Assembly: GCF_024198175.1 (NCBI RefSeq)
Contig: NZ_JAJVKV010000007.1
Location: forward strand, 372,001 to 436,000
Direction: 5' to 3'
DNA length: 64,000 nucleotides
From: Pyxidicoccus xibeiensis
Lineage (GTDB): Bacteria; Myxococcota; Myxococcia; Myxococcales; Myxococcaceae
Under the pieces are notes generated by a model. The model was not told the DNA's origin. It did not search any database and saw nothing but the letters and a program-made list of their open reading frames with translations. Each line of letters starts with the position of its first letter. The stretch's first letter is position 1. The position numbers were made by a program, and so were the translations under genes. Of this stretch, positions 32,432 to 40,786 are shown one piece after another.

Positions 32432-34300
32432 ATGCGGCCCCCCCCGCGTGCACACGCACGCCTTCTGCGTCCCCTGCTGCTGTCGCTGGTCCTGACCAGC
32501 GCATGCGAGCCCCTGGTACCGGACGACGACCACCGTCCTCAGACTCCGGACCGCCTCACGGGGCCCTTCCACCCACACGTGGACCTGCGAGCGGATGTGA
32601 ACCGCGACGGGGTGGTGGACCTCGAGGACCCCACGGACGACGAGGGCGAGGACACGTGGACGGCCGAGCGGGGCGCCGTCTTCCTGGCCAACATCGACGA
32701 CGACGAGAGCGCCTGCGACTTCTCGATGTCGCCCTTCTCCATGAGCGACGACGCGATGGCCCGGTGCCATGACGCCGCGGACGGGAAGGTGAATGGAGAC
32801 AGGGACCTCGCAGACCTGGCGCGCCTGCGCACCGCCCCGTGGCCGGAAGCGCCGGACTACGCCGTGGGCTCGGTCACCGTCTCCGGAGCGGCGGCCCAGA
32901 AGGTCCGGCTCTTCAAGAAGATTGGAAGCCGCTTCTACTCGCTCGACGGCCCCGAGCGGGTCGCCCTGTCCGCGAAGGACCTCCAGCGCGGCGTGGAGCT
33001 GGCCATCGAGGCCAACGACATCGTCCGGGACCCGGGCCAGTGGGATGGCTACGCGGACGTGGTGTTCACCATCACCCGTCAGGGCTCCCTGGAGTCGGAC
33101 TTCCAGGACACCGTGCGGATGCGCGTCGCGCCGGTGGTGATGTTCCACCACCTCACGCCGGCCCGCCACGTGTACGTGTCCCGCATCCCGTACGAGCCGG
33201 AGACGGGCGTGTTCCGCCAGGGCCTTGCCAGAGCGCTGGCGGACTCCGGCCGGCGCGTGGAGCTGTTCGAGTTCAGCGTGGAGGACCTCTGGACGCAGGA
33301 CTACTTCGAGCCAGCGTACATGGCGATGCCCGCCGCGGAAGGCAGGCAGCACGTCATCCAGGTCAACTACCGCGGCGCCCACGTGTACGACGAGACGGAC
33401 CCGAATGCGCCGCTGCGCCCCGCGGGCCGCATCGTCTTCTGGCTGCGAGGCCCGGACATGGCCGCCGTGCAGCAGTACCAGCCGGGAATGTCGCGGGACT
33501 CGCAGACGCTCAACTCCTTCGGCAACACGGAGGTCATCCCGCCCTACGAGAAGGACGGGGTGCGCTACCCGCTGGGCCGCCTGCTGCGGGGCCGGGGCCC
33601 GGACACCCGGCCGGACTACCAGCCCGACCCCAGCTTCACCCGGATGCTGGAGGCCCAGGCGGTGCAGCCGCCGGTGTACGTGGACACCTCGTGGCTCGAC
33701 GTGAGCCACGTGGACGAGACGTTCAGCTTCCTGCCCGCGGGCACGCCTCGCGGGTGGATTCTCCTCGTGGCGGACCCGGCGCTCGCGCGGCGCATGCTGC
33801 TGGAGGCGGCCGCACAGGGCCATGGGAACGCGAAGCTGTTCACCGGGCGGCTGTGGCAGCGCGAGGTGCCCGCGGAGCTGACCGTGTCCCAGGTGCTCGC
33901 CAGCCCCTGGGTGATGGACGCGAGCGCGCAGGCGGCGCTGGAAATCGACACGCAGCTGTCCATCCTCAAGGAGGAGACGGGCCTCACCGATGCGGAAATC
34001 ATCCGGGTGCCCTTCCTCTTCCATGAGGTGACGGGCGGACTCGTCGCGTACCAGCCCGCGATGCTGAACCTGCTGTCCGTGTCTCCCACGCTGGTCATCG
34101 CGCCAGACCCCCACGGGCCGCTCATCGACGAGACGGACCCCTTCAAGGTGGCCTTCGAGACGGCGCTCTCCGCGTACGGCATCCGCGTGCACTGGACCGA
34201 TGCCTGGAGCCCGTACCACATCGGCGGTGGCCAGGTGCACTGCGCCACCAACAGCGCGCGCGTGATTCCCCAGGTGAAGTGGTGGGAGGGTGGACGATGA
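32432..34300 (+). CDS. Secreted protein-arginine deiminase (PAD)
   Basis: A 622-residue exported protein; the signal (LLLSLVLTSAC) ends in a cysteine at position 25 and fits a lipoprotein. Residues 51 onward (DLRADVNRDGVVDLED, then TAERGAVFLANIDDDE) match the calcium-binding middle domain of animal PADs. The C-terminal half is the catalytic PAD domain: WTQDYFE (Q289, D290, calcium Glu), SFGNTEVIPPY, YPLGRLLRG, VSHVDETFSFLPAG (H426, D428), GHGNAKLF and QVHCATN with nucleophile C604. All four residues equivalent to human PAD4 D350, H471, D473 and C645 are present. PADs convert protein arginine to citrulline and need calcium. The downstream HEAT gene overlaps by ATGA. Bacterial PADs are known, notably in cyanobacteria; the substrate here is unknown. 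Confidence 0.9.
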   Translation: MRPPPRAHARLLRPLLLSLVLTSACEPLVPDDDHRPQTPDRLTGPFHPHVDLRADVNRDGVVDLEDPTDDEGEDTWTAERGAVFLANIDDDESACDFSMSPFSMSDDAMARCHDAADGKVNGDRDLADLARLRTAPWPEAPDYAVGSVTVSGAAAQKVRLFKKIGSRFYSLDGPERVALSAKDLQRGVELAIEANDIVRDPGQWDGYADVVFTITRQGSLESDFQDTVRMRVAPVVMFHHLTPARHVYVSRIPYEPETGVFRQGLARALADSGRRVELFEFSVEDLWTQDYFEPAYMAMPAAEGRQHVIQVNYRGAHVYDETDPNAPLRPAGRIVFWLRGPDMAAVQQYQPGMSRDSQTLNSFGNTEVIPPYEKDGVRYPLGRLLRGRGPDTRPDYQPDPSFTRMLEAQAVQPPVYVDTSWLDVSHVDETFSFLPAGTPRGWILLVADPALARRMLLEAAAQGHGNAKLFTGRLWQREVPAELTVSQVLASPWVMDASAQAALEIDTQLSILKEETGLTDAEIIRVPFLFHEVTGGLVAYQPAMLNLLSVSPTLVIAPDPHGPLIDETDPFKVAFETALSAYGIRVHWTDAWSPYHIGGGQVHCATNSARVIPQVKWWEGGR

Positions 34301-35232
34301 ACCGGAAGACCTGTCGCGGCCTGGGCGCCGCACTCCTCCTGCTGCTTGCGACGACGGCGGCAGCCTCGGACGCGCCACACGCGACGTCGCTGCTCGGTGG
34401 CTGGCGCGCGGTGCTGCGGGAGCAGATAGACCGCGCCTGGCGCGAGACGCCCGAGGCGTTCTCCCGGCTGGACGCGGCCACGGCGCAGGTGGAGGCCCTG
34501 GACGCGCAGAAGCGGGGCATGCTGGCCACCGTCTCACCCGTCTTCAGGGAGCTGGGGCCCCAGGCCCTGTGGCCCATGGTGGAGCGGCTCGCCTTCCCGT
34601 CCACGAAGGACCCGCGGCCGACGCGCGACTCCGGGCGCCTGGCGCTGATGGTGGGGTTGATGGAGGTGGCCGGCGAGCAGCGCGACGCGCGCCTGGTGCC
34701 CCTGTGGAAGGAGCTGCTGGTGGGCCCGGACACCCGGCGTCCCGTGCTGCGCGCGGCGGCGCGGGCGCTGGCGCGGATGGAGAGCCCGGAGGCCGTGCAG
34801 ACGCTCATCGCCGTGTCCAGGCAGAGCGGCCGCGCGGGCGAGGTCGCGCGGGAGACGATGGGCGAGTGCCGGAAGCTGGAGGTGGTGCGGGCCCTGGTCG
34901 AGGCGCTCGACGCGCGGCCCACGCCCGCCGACGCACGGCGGCTCGCTCGCGCGCTGGCGGATGCCGGCTCCGCCTGGGCGTGGAAGACGCCCGAGCTGAG
35001 CGCCCGGCAGGAGGAAGGCGCCGCCATCCGGCGGCTGGCGGCCGAGGCGCTGGTGCGCGCGTATCCCCACTACGACGGGGACGTGCGGCAGGCCCTGTCC
35101 AACGCCGTGCTGCGGGTGGACGCCCCGGAGACGCCCGCCCTCATCGACGCGGCCCGGAGCGGGGCGGAGGGCCCGAGGCGGGCCGCGCTGGACGCGCTGG
35201 CCGAGCGGCTGGCTCGCAGCCCGCTGCGGTGA
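34297..35232 (+). CDS. Exported HEAT-repeat protein, partner of the deiminase
   Basis: A 311-residue protein with an N-terminal signal peptide (MNRKTCRGLGAALLLLLATT, ending AAASDA) and an all-helical body of HEAT-like repeats, for example RRPVLRAAARALARMESPEA, AAIRRLAAEALVRAYPHYDG and PRRAALDALAERLARS. Such repeats mediate protein contacts. The ATG at 34297 overlaps the deiminase stop (ATGA), so translation is coupled and a 1:1 partnership is likely. It may present substrates or restrain the enzyme; that is inference. Confidence 0.75.
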   Translation: MNRKTCRGLGAALLLLLATTAAASDAPHATSLLGGWRAVLREQIDRAWRETPEAFSRLDAATAQVEALDAQKRGMLATVSPVFRELGPQALWPMVERLAFPSTKDPRPTRDSGRLALMVGLMEVAGEQRDARLVPLWKELLVGPDTRRPVLRAAARALARMESPEAVQTLIAVSRQSGRAGEVARETMGECRKLEVVRALVEALDARPTPADARRLARALADAGSAWAWKTPELSARQEEGAAIRRLAAEALVRAYPHYDGDVRQALSNAVLRVDAPETPALIDAARSGAEGPRRAALDALAERLARSPLR

Positions 35233-35245
35233 AGCCGCCCGGGCC

Positions 35246-35950
35246 TCAGGGCGCCTCGATTTCCATGCGGTAGCCCACGCCGCGCACCGTCTGGATGGCG
35301 AAGCGGGACGCGCTGTTCCAGCCGAGCTTCTTCTTCAGGCTGGAGACGAAGTTGTCCACGGTGTGCGGGTCCACGACGACGTCCTTGCCCCACACCGCGT
35401 CCAGGATGTCGTCCCGGCGCAGCACCCGCTCCTTCTCTCGCACCAGGAAGGCCAGCAGGTCGAACTCCGTGCGCGTCAGCTCCACGCCGGCTCCCTCGGG
35501 CGTCTCCACCTTGCGCCGGTCCAGGTCCATCTTGTAGCCGGCGAAGCGCACCAGCTTCATCGGGGCGCCCCCGGAGCGCTTCACCAGCGCGCCCACCCGG
35601 GCCAGCAGCTCGCGCAGGCGGTAGGGCTTGCCCAGGTAGTCCTGCGCGCCGGCCTCGAAGCCGCGCACCACGTCGTCCTCCAGGGTGCGCGCGGTGAGCA
35701 TCAGCACCGGCGTCGCCACGCCCTCGTCGCGCAGCGCGCGGCACAGCGAGTAGCCGTCCCCGTCCGGCAGCATCACGTCCAGCAGGATGAGCTGGAAGCT
35801 CCGCTTCGCCAGGTGCTCTCGCGCCTCGCGCACGGTGGTGGCCTCCTCCACCGCGTAGCCGCCCTGGTGCTCCAGGTTGTCGCGCAGCGCGACGCGCAGG
35901 TTGGTGTCGTCCTCCACGACGAGGATGGTGGGCAGGGTGTGGGTCGTCAT
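35246..35950 (-). CDS. OmpR/PhoB-family response regulator
   Basis: A 234-residue regulator: receiver domain (7-120) with acidic pocket VEDD (12-15), phosphorylation site D58 in LLDVMLPDGDG, T/S in LMLTAR and K in YLGKPY, then a winged-helix effector (about 135-230, LTRTEFDLLAFLVREKERVL, VDNFVSSLKKKLG, IQTVRGVGYRME). Start ATG overlaps the histidine kinase stop (ATGA). Likely targets are the two upstream paralogs carrying phased direct repeats (39290, 40098). Confidence 0.93.
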   Translation of the reverse strand: MTTHTLPTILVVEDDTNLRVALRDNLEHQGGYAVEEATTVREAREHLAKRSFQLILLDVMLPDGDGYSLCRALRDEGVATPVLMLTARTLEDDVVRGFEAGAQDYLGKPYRLRELLARVGALVKRSGGAPMKLVRFAGYKMDLDRRKVETPEGAGVELTRTEFDLLAFLVREKERVLRRDDILDAVWGKDVVVDPHTVDNFVSSLKKKLGWNSASRFAIQTVRGVGYRMEIEAP

Positions 35951-37776
35951 GTCGTCACCGTGGGCGGGAAGGTGAGCTCGAAGGTGGTGCCCTCCGGGCT
36001 GGAGGCCGCGACGCGCAGGCTCCCCCCGTGAAGGCGCATGATGCGGCGGCACAGCGCCAGGCCCAGGCCGCTGCCGGGCACGTCGCGCCCCTGGCCGGGC
36101 AGGCGCACGAACTCCTCGAAGGCCTGCTCCCACTTCTCCCGGGGGATGCCGATGCCGTTGTCGGAGAAGTGCACGCGGCCTCCGGGCAGCGCTTCGATGC
36201 GCAGGCGCACCGGGGTGCGCTGGTTGTAGGCGCAGGCGTTGCGGGCCAGGTTGGACAGGAGCAGGCGCAGGAGCTGCGCGTCCGCGCGGAAGGTCTGCTC
36301 CCCCACGCGCGCCTCCAGCTCCACCGGGACCTTGGACCAGGCCTCCAGGTCCCTGCGCAGGCCGGACACCAGCTCGTCCAGGCGCACGGGCTCCAGCCTT
36401 GGCACCCAGCGGCCCTTGTCGATGCGGTTGAAGGAGAGGAGGTTCTCCACCAGGAAGGTCAGCCCGTCCGCCTCGCGGACGATGCGCGCCGGGTAGTCGC
36501 GCGCGTCGGTGCCTTCCGCGAGCCGCCACTCCAGCGTCTCCCCCAGCAGCCGGATGGAGGCCAGCGGCGTGCGCAGCTCGTGCGACACCGTGGCCACGAA
36601 GTCGCTCTTCAGCTCCAGGAAGCGGTACTTGCGGTGCTGCGCGAGGAAGGCCAGCGCGGCGATGCCCAGCGCCAGCACCGCGCACACCGCCGCCATGCCC
36701 GTCTTCAGCCGGTAGCGGCTTTCCAGGGCCGCCTGCGCCCGTGCCCACTCGGGCGTCTCCACCGCCAGGGGCAGTGCGTCCAGGGGCAGCACCTCCGCGT
36801 CGCCCAGCAGCCGCACCTGGCCCTCCGTGCCCAGGAGCCCGCGCTCGCGCATCTCGCGCGTGAGCGACTCCAGCAGCATGGCCGCGTCCACCGCCACGCC
36901 TCGCACGTGGTTGCCTCCGCGCGGCTCCAGGTACCAGCCGGCGCGCACCAGCACGGAGCCGGGGAGCGTGCGGGGCAGCGGCAGCGGCTCGGTGGCCAGC
37001 TCGCTTGCGCGCGACTCGAAGTCCATGGCCGGCACGCCCACCCGGGCGGAGAGGGCCGCCACGCGCTCGCGCAGGAAGGCGAAGTCCGCCGGGGTGAAGC
37101 GCGAGCGGCGCAGGAGCAGCAGTCGCTGGAGCCCCTCCAGCCGCCCTCCCCTTCCGTCCGCCAGCCCGTCGCGCACCAGCGCGTGCATGAGCTGCGGCAC
37201 CGGGTCCCCGCGCTCGGCCAGCGACTCCAGCACCACCAGGAGGCCGGGCACGTCGCGCGTGGAGGCGAGCACGTACTGCGCGCGGTGCTGGAGCAGCGCC
37301 ATCAGCGCCACCGTGGAGGCCCGGCGGTCCCCGCGCGCCAGCGCTCCGTCCACCGAGCGCACCAGGGCGAGCCGCTCCGCCCACGGGTCCTCCGCGTCGT
37401 CCTCGTCCGCGCGCTCCGTGCCCGCGCGCAGCCGGGCGTAGCGCTCCTTCGCGGGCACGGCCTCGCCCGTGTCGTGCTGCGCGAGGCGGGGCAGGAGCTG
37501 CTCTCCTCTCTCGCGGAGGTAGAGGCCGGTGGCGGGGACGAGCGGGTCCACCGCCGCGGCCTCCAGCGCGGGGCGCGCGGCCTCCAGCCTGTCCCGCAGC
37601 GACTGCGCCAGCGAGGCGCGGGCGTACTGCTCCAGGGCCTCGCGCCGCGAGTCGAGCGAGGCCTGTGCGTCCTCGCGCTCGGCGGCGAAGATGCGCTGGA
37701 GGTAGCCCAGGCCCCAGCCCAGCCCGGCGAGGCCGAGTCCGAGCGCGATGAGGGTGGGCAGCAGGCGGCGGAGCAT
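35947..37776 (-). CDS. Sensor histidine kinase with large periplasmic domain
   Basis: A 609-residue kinase: first membrane helix at 7-25, a long extracytoplasmic sensor region (about 30-350) with helical and alpha/beta parts and no family I recognise, second membrane helix at about 352-375, then HisKA with H399 in VATVSHELRTPLAS and a HATPase domain (LLSNLARNACAYN, FSDNGIGIP, GSGLGLALCRRIMRLHGG). It sits nine bases downstream of the VWA-less YfbK-like gene and overlaps the regulator gene, making a three-gene operon. The sensor domain is unusually large. Confidence 0.92.
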   Translation of the reverse strand: MLRRLLPTLIALGLGLAGLGWGLGYLQRIFAAEREDAQASLDSRREALEQYARASLAQSLRDRLEAARPALEAAAVDPLVPATGLYLRERGEQLLPRLAQHDTGEAVPAKERYARLRAGTERADEDDAEDPWAERLALVRSVDGALARGDRRASTVALMALLQHRAQYVLASTRDVPGLLVVLESLAERGDPVPQLMHALVRDGLADGRGGRLEGLQRLLLLRRSRFTPADFAFLRERVAALSARVGVPAMDFESRASELATEPLPLPRTLPGSVLVRAGWYLEPRGGNHVRGVAVDAAMLLESLTREMRERGLLGTEGQVRLLGDAEVLPLDALPLAVETPEWARAQAALESRYRLKTGMAAVCAVLALGIAALAFLAQHRKYRFLELKSDFVATVSHELRTPLASIRLLGETLEWRLAEGTDARDYPARIVREADGLTFLVENLLSFNRIDKGRWVPRLEPVRLDELVSGLRRDLEAWSKVPVELEARVGEQTFRADAQLLRLLLSNLARNACAYNQRTPVRLRIEALPGGRVHFSDNGIGIPREKWEQAFEEFVRLPGQGRDVPGSGLGLALCRRIMRLHGGSLRVAASSPEGTTFELTFPPTVTT

Positions 37777-37785
37777 CGGAGCGGG

Positions 37786-39225
37786 CTAGTCCGCGGCGTC
37801 CGGGGCCTGGTCCAGGTCCATGTTGGTGAGCGGGACCTGGCGCTCGTAGCGGTCCTTGCGCTTGTCCAGTGCCTGCGCCTTGCGGATGAGCGCGCCCAGC
37901 TCCGCCACGTCCTGGCGGCTGCGCAGCGGCTCGCCCACCTCCTCCCAGAGCGCGTGCAGCCGGGCCCAGTCGAGCGTGCGCATCCAGAAGGAGCCTCGCA
38001 GCTTCTCCGCGAAGGCGGAGGCCACGTAGGCCAGCCGCGTGGCCGGCGCGGCGCGGGCATAGGAGCTCTTCAGCACGCTGGAGGGCAGCAGCATCAAGAC
38101 ACGCCGCGAGCTGCCACCCGGGTCGTCGTAGTTGACGTGAAGCCGGCCGAAGGCGATGGCGGGCCCGCGAATCTTCACCTCGTAGATGGCGGTGATGGAC
38201 TGGCCCGCGCGCATCGGGGTGTCGTGCTCCTCCTCGTCATCGTCGAGCGGCTCGGGCGCAGGGGAGGCGCGCTCGTAGCCCACCAACCGGTAGCGGGCCA
38301 CGGCCTCGCGGCCGAACTCCACCTGGACGCCCACGTCGGGGAGGGCCTCGCGCGCCTTCACCCCGACTCGCAGCACGTGGTAGCCCTTGCGGCTCGGCGA
38401 GGGAAAGCCCTCGATGTTGATGATGAAGGGGCCGTTGGCCTGGCCCTCGTCGCCGTAGCCGAAGCTGTTGATGAACTCCTCGGCCCAGACCGTCCGCTCG
38501 TCCGGGAGCACGTCCCGCTGCAGGTAGTCGCGCGCCAGGGCGTAGGAGGCCGTCTTCACGTCCACGAAGAGGACGGAGAAGCGGTCCTCCTCCGTGTCGA
38601 TGGTGGGATTCACCCCGTCGCTGCTCCGGGTACGGAACTCCGGAGGAGGCACGTCGTCGGCCGAGCGGTAGAGGTACTGGACCGCGCCATCCGGGACGAG
38701 GACGGGCATGTGCGGCAAGGCCCAGGCCGGGGCGCGCTCGCGGTCATCTTCCGGACCGGCGAAGGGGATGGTGGGCGGGAGGACGCGAGCCACGCCATCC
38801 GCCTCGGCGCGGTAGGGAGGCACGAATGGGGACAGGGGCTCGAAGATGCGCTGCGGGGTGCCGGGGCTCACCGGGCGCTCGACGGTGATGTCACCGCCGG
38901 AGCTCAGCTCCGCGTTGATTCGGACGGTGGCGTCGGGCTTCAGCAGGACGTCCGTGCGGGTTTGGGGAAGGAAGGACTCCTTCTCGAACCGGAGGGCGTA
39001 GGTGCCCGGAGGGAGCCGCGGGAGGCGGTAGTTCCCCTGGGCATCCGTGGTCCCCACCTGCTCCGCCTTCAGCGCAGGCGAGGTGGCGGTGACACGCACG
39101 CCCTCGAGGGGACGCGCGCCCGGTTGGGTGACCACCGTGCCGTGCAGGGTGCCACTCTGGGCCACGGCGGGCGCGGAGAGCAGCAGCAGGAGGCCACAGA
39201 GGGCTTTGAAGTGGGCAGGGTTCAT
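37786..39225 (-). CDS. YfbK-like exported protein lacking the VWA domain
   Basis: A 479-residue secreted protein: signal peptide (1-22), a carboxypeptidase-regulatory-like beta sandwich (about 24-110, GTVVTQPGARPLEGVRVTAT, GNYRLPRLPPGTYALRFEKE), a linker, then a segment like the N-terminal domain of YfbK/von Willebrand-type proteins (FVDVKTASYALARDYLQRD and AEEFINSFGYGD) followed directly by the C-terminal DUF3520-like part (VGVQVEFGREAVARYRLVGY, AGQSITAIYEVKIRG). In YfbK homologs a VWA domain of roughly 200 residues separates these parts; here the join is at about residues 290-300. The frame is intact, so this looks like a clean loss of VWA. It heads the histidine kinase operon. Confidence 0.78.
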   Translation of the reverse strand: MNPAHFKALCGLLLLLSAPAVAQSGTLHGTVVTQPGARPLEGVRVTATSPALKAEQVGTTDAQGNYRLPRLPPGTYALRFEKESFLPQTRTDVLLKPDATVRINAELSSGGDITVERPVSPGTPQRIFEPLSPFVPPYRAEADGVARVLPPTIPFAGPEDDRERAPAWALPHMPVLVPDGAVQYLYRSADDVPPPEFRTRSSDGVNPTIDTEEDRFSVLFVDVKTASYALARDYLQRDVLPDERTVWAEEFINSFGYGDEGQANGPFIINIEGFPSPSRKGYHVLRVGVKAREALPDVGVQVEFGREAVARYRLVGYERASPAPEPLDDDEEEHDTPMRAGQSITAIYEVKIRGPAIAFGRLHVNYDDPGGSSRRVLMLLPSSVLKSSYARAAPATRLAYVASAFAEKLRGSFWMRTLDWARLHALWEEVGEPLRSRQDVAELGALIRKAQALDKRKDRYERQVPLTNMDLDQAPDAAD

Positions 39226-39289
39226 GGGGTGACCAGCCTGTGGCCGTCCTCGGGAGATGCTCGCAGCCTGCCTGGGGAGGCGGCGGCGA

Positions 39290-39310
39290 TCATCACGGTT
39301 TCATCATGGC
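39290..39310 (-). promoter_or_regulatory. Phased direct repeat, candidate response-regulator site 1
   Basis: On the minus strand the site reads TGATGA-5 nt-TGATGA, repeat period 11 bp, within a 21-bp block that agrees at 19 of 21 positions with the block at 40098-40118. It lies 64 bases upstream of the YfbK-like gene that leads the sensor-kinase operon. OmpR-type regulators bind tandem half-sites about one helical turn apart. Confidence 0.55.
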
Positions 39311-39414
39311 ATGAGTTCATGGGCCGACGGCGCTCGCCAGGCCGGTGCGGCCGTGGGCAGCACGAGCAGGGCGAGAGCCCAGCCCAGCGGGCTCATGCGG
39401 GACCGGGTCATCAT
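39304..39414 (-). CDS. Possible 36-residue exported peptide
   Basis: Starting at ATGATG overlapping the stop codon of the preceding gene, a short frame encodes MMTRSRMSPLGWALALLVLP, then TAAPAW and a short tail ending HELMP. It looks like a signal peptide with almost no mature part. It may be a coupled microprotein or the stub of a lost gene. Its 3' end overlaps the direct-repeat site. Confidence 0.3.
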   Translation of the reverse strand: MMTRSRMSPLGWALALLVLPTAAPAWRAPSAHELMP

Positions 39415-40019
39415 CGGCTCCCGAAGTCAGGGCTGCACCGGTCGGCGGATGGGGCCCGGTAGACGAGCTGGGGCGTGCCATCCGGGACGACGATGGGCAT
39501 CCGGGACAGCATCCAGGCGGGAGTCTGCTCCTGGATGGACGGTCCGCCGCACCCGAAGCAATGTGTGTCAGCCCGTGCGCGGCCCCCTGGCCTGGCCACG
39601 GCGATGCGCTTGATGAACTCCGGGTCCACACTCACGCTGTTGATACCAGGGGACGGGGAGCCCACGGCGATGGCCGACGGCTGGCCGACGGCACTCATGG
39701 CCATGTCGGCCCGGACGGTCCGGGGCAGCCGGAGCTTGAGGTCCTGCCGGGCGTGGAGCTCGAAGCCCTCCCGCTCGAACCGCAGCGTGTAGACGCCCTG
39801 CGGAAGTCCGGGGATGCGGTAGTTCCCCTGGGCGTCCGTCACCACGGTCTGCTCATGCTCAAGGGTCGGTGCCGTCGCCGTCACCACGACATCGGCGAGG
39901 GGCTTGCCGCTCGCGTCTTCAGTCACCGTGCCGATGAAGGTCGCGGTGCTGTCGGCTGCGGCCGAAGCCGTGGAGAGGAGCAGGGCACAGAGCAGCGGAC
40001 CGCGGAGCAACGTCTTCAT
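39411..40019 (-). CDS. Carboxypeptidase-regulatory-like secreted protein
   Basis: A 202-residue exported protein: signal peptide (1-22), a carboxypeptidase-regulatory-like beta sandwich (about 28-108, GTVTEDASGKPLADVVVTAT, GNYRIPGLPQGVYTLRFERE), then a segment resembling the start of a TonB plug (INSVSVDPEFIKRIAVARPG) and a C-terminal stretch shared with the 37786-39225 protein (PAWMLSRMPIVVPDGTPQLVYR against PAWALPHMPVLVPDGAVQYLYR). It is a short paralog of that protein and carries the same upstream repeat. Confidence 0.7.
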   Translation of the reverse strand: MKTLLRGPLLCALLLSTASAAADSTATFIGTVTEDASGKPLADVVVTATAPTLEHEQTVVTDAQGNYRIPGLPQGVYTLRFEREGFELHARQDLKLRLPRTVRADMAMSAVGQPSAIAVGSPSPGINSVSVDPEFIKRIAVARPGGRARADTHCFGCGGPSIQEQTPAWMLSRMPIVVPDGTPQLVYRAPSADRCSPDFGSR

Positions 40020-40097
40020 GGTGAGCCACCTCGTTCATCAGGGTGGCGCCATGGTGCCCCCGGGGCCCGCGCCGTGCCGCACGCGAGCCTCAGCGCT

Positions 40098-40118
40098 TCA
40101 TCATGGTTTCATCATTGC
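40098..40118 (-). promoter_or_regulatory. Phased direct repeat, candidate response-regulator site 2
   Basis: Same TGATGA-5 nt-TGATGA arrangement as at 39290-39310, 78 bases upstream of the start at 40019. It overlaps the last codons and stop of the ddpX-like gene, so conservation is not explained by coding in the other copy, which is intergenic. Confidence 0.55.
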
Positions 40119-40786
40119 TTCGGCGCTTCGAAGGGCACGTCCAGCACGGGCCGCGTCTTCGCGTCCGGCAGGTCGTAGTGCCACCACTCCATGCGGTTGG
40201 GCGAGAAGCCCGCGCCCACCATGGCCTCGCGGAGGATTTCACGGTGCTTGCGCGACGCCTCGGTGCCGCCCGCGTAGCCGTGGTGCGCCTGCTCGGTGAA
40301 GCTGTCGAACTCGGTGGGCATCTCCACCGCCTTCCCGTCCAGCGTCACCAGCGTCAGGTCCACCGCCCCACCCCGGTTGTGGTTGGAGCCCTTCTTCGGG
40401 TCCGCCACGTAGCCGGGCACCGGCATGATCTTCCACATCTCGTATTGCACCGCCCGGGGCCGGTAGCAGTCGTACACCTTCAGCCGGTACCCCTGCGGCC
40501 GCAGCACGTCCGCCGCCTTCTTCAGCCGCTGCGCCGACTCCGGCAGCAAGAGGCACCGCGCCGTATCCGGGTACACCTTCTTCTTCAGGAAGTTGTCTGC
40601 CGTCGCGTAGCGCAGGTCCTCCACCAGGTCCGTCACCACCGTGGTCGCCTGCACCAGCTTCCCCGCGTCCGAGCCCTTCTTCCCCTTCGCCTTCGGTGCC
40701 GGCGTCCCCGCGTCCTGCGCGAGCCCCGTGCCGCCCGTGGAGAGCCCCAGCGCCACCACCACCGCCGTCCAGGTCCGCATCGTCAT
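40112..40786 (-). CDS. ddpX: D-alanyl-D-alanine dipeptidase (VanX/DdpX-like, M15D)
   Basis: A 224-residue zinc peptidase with a signal peptide (1-23) and a lysine-rich linker. VanX-family residues are all seen: transition-state arginine R109 in YDCYRP, zinc ligands H136 and D143 in SNHNRGGAVDL, catalytic E200 and zinc ligand H203 in EWWHYDL. It cleaves D-Ala-D-Ala. Export suggests use of peptidoglycan-derived dipeptide or remodelling of the wall rather than vancomycin resistance; no vanH or vanA is nearby. Its ATG overlaps the queC stop. Confidence 0.88.
   Translation of the reverse strand: MTMRTWTAVVVALGLSTGGTGLAQDAGTPAPKAKGKKGSDAGKLVQATTVVTDLVEDLRYATADNFLKKKVYPDTARCLLLPESAQRLKKAADVLRPQGYRLKVYDCYRPRAVQYEMWKIMPVPGYVADPKKGSNHNRGGAVDLTLVTLDGKAVEMPTEFDSFTEQAHHGYAGGTEASRKHREILREAMVGAGFSPNRMEWWHYDLPDAKTRPVLDVPFEAPKQ

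Noticed and set aside
36028..39462. Plus-strand open frame of about 1140 codons
   Set aside because: It lies opposite the histidine kinase and YfbK-like genes, has a His/Arg/Gln-rich composition and no motif. Shadow frame.
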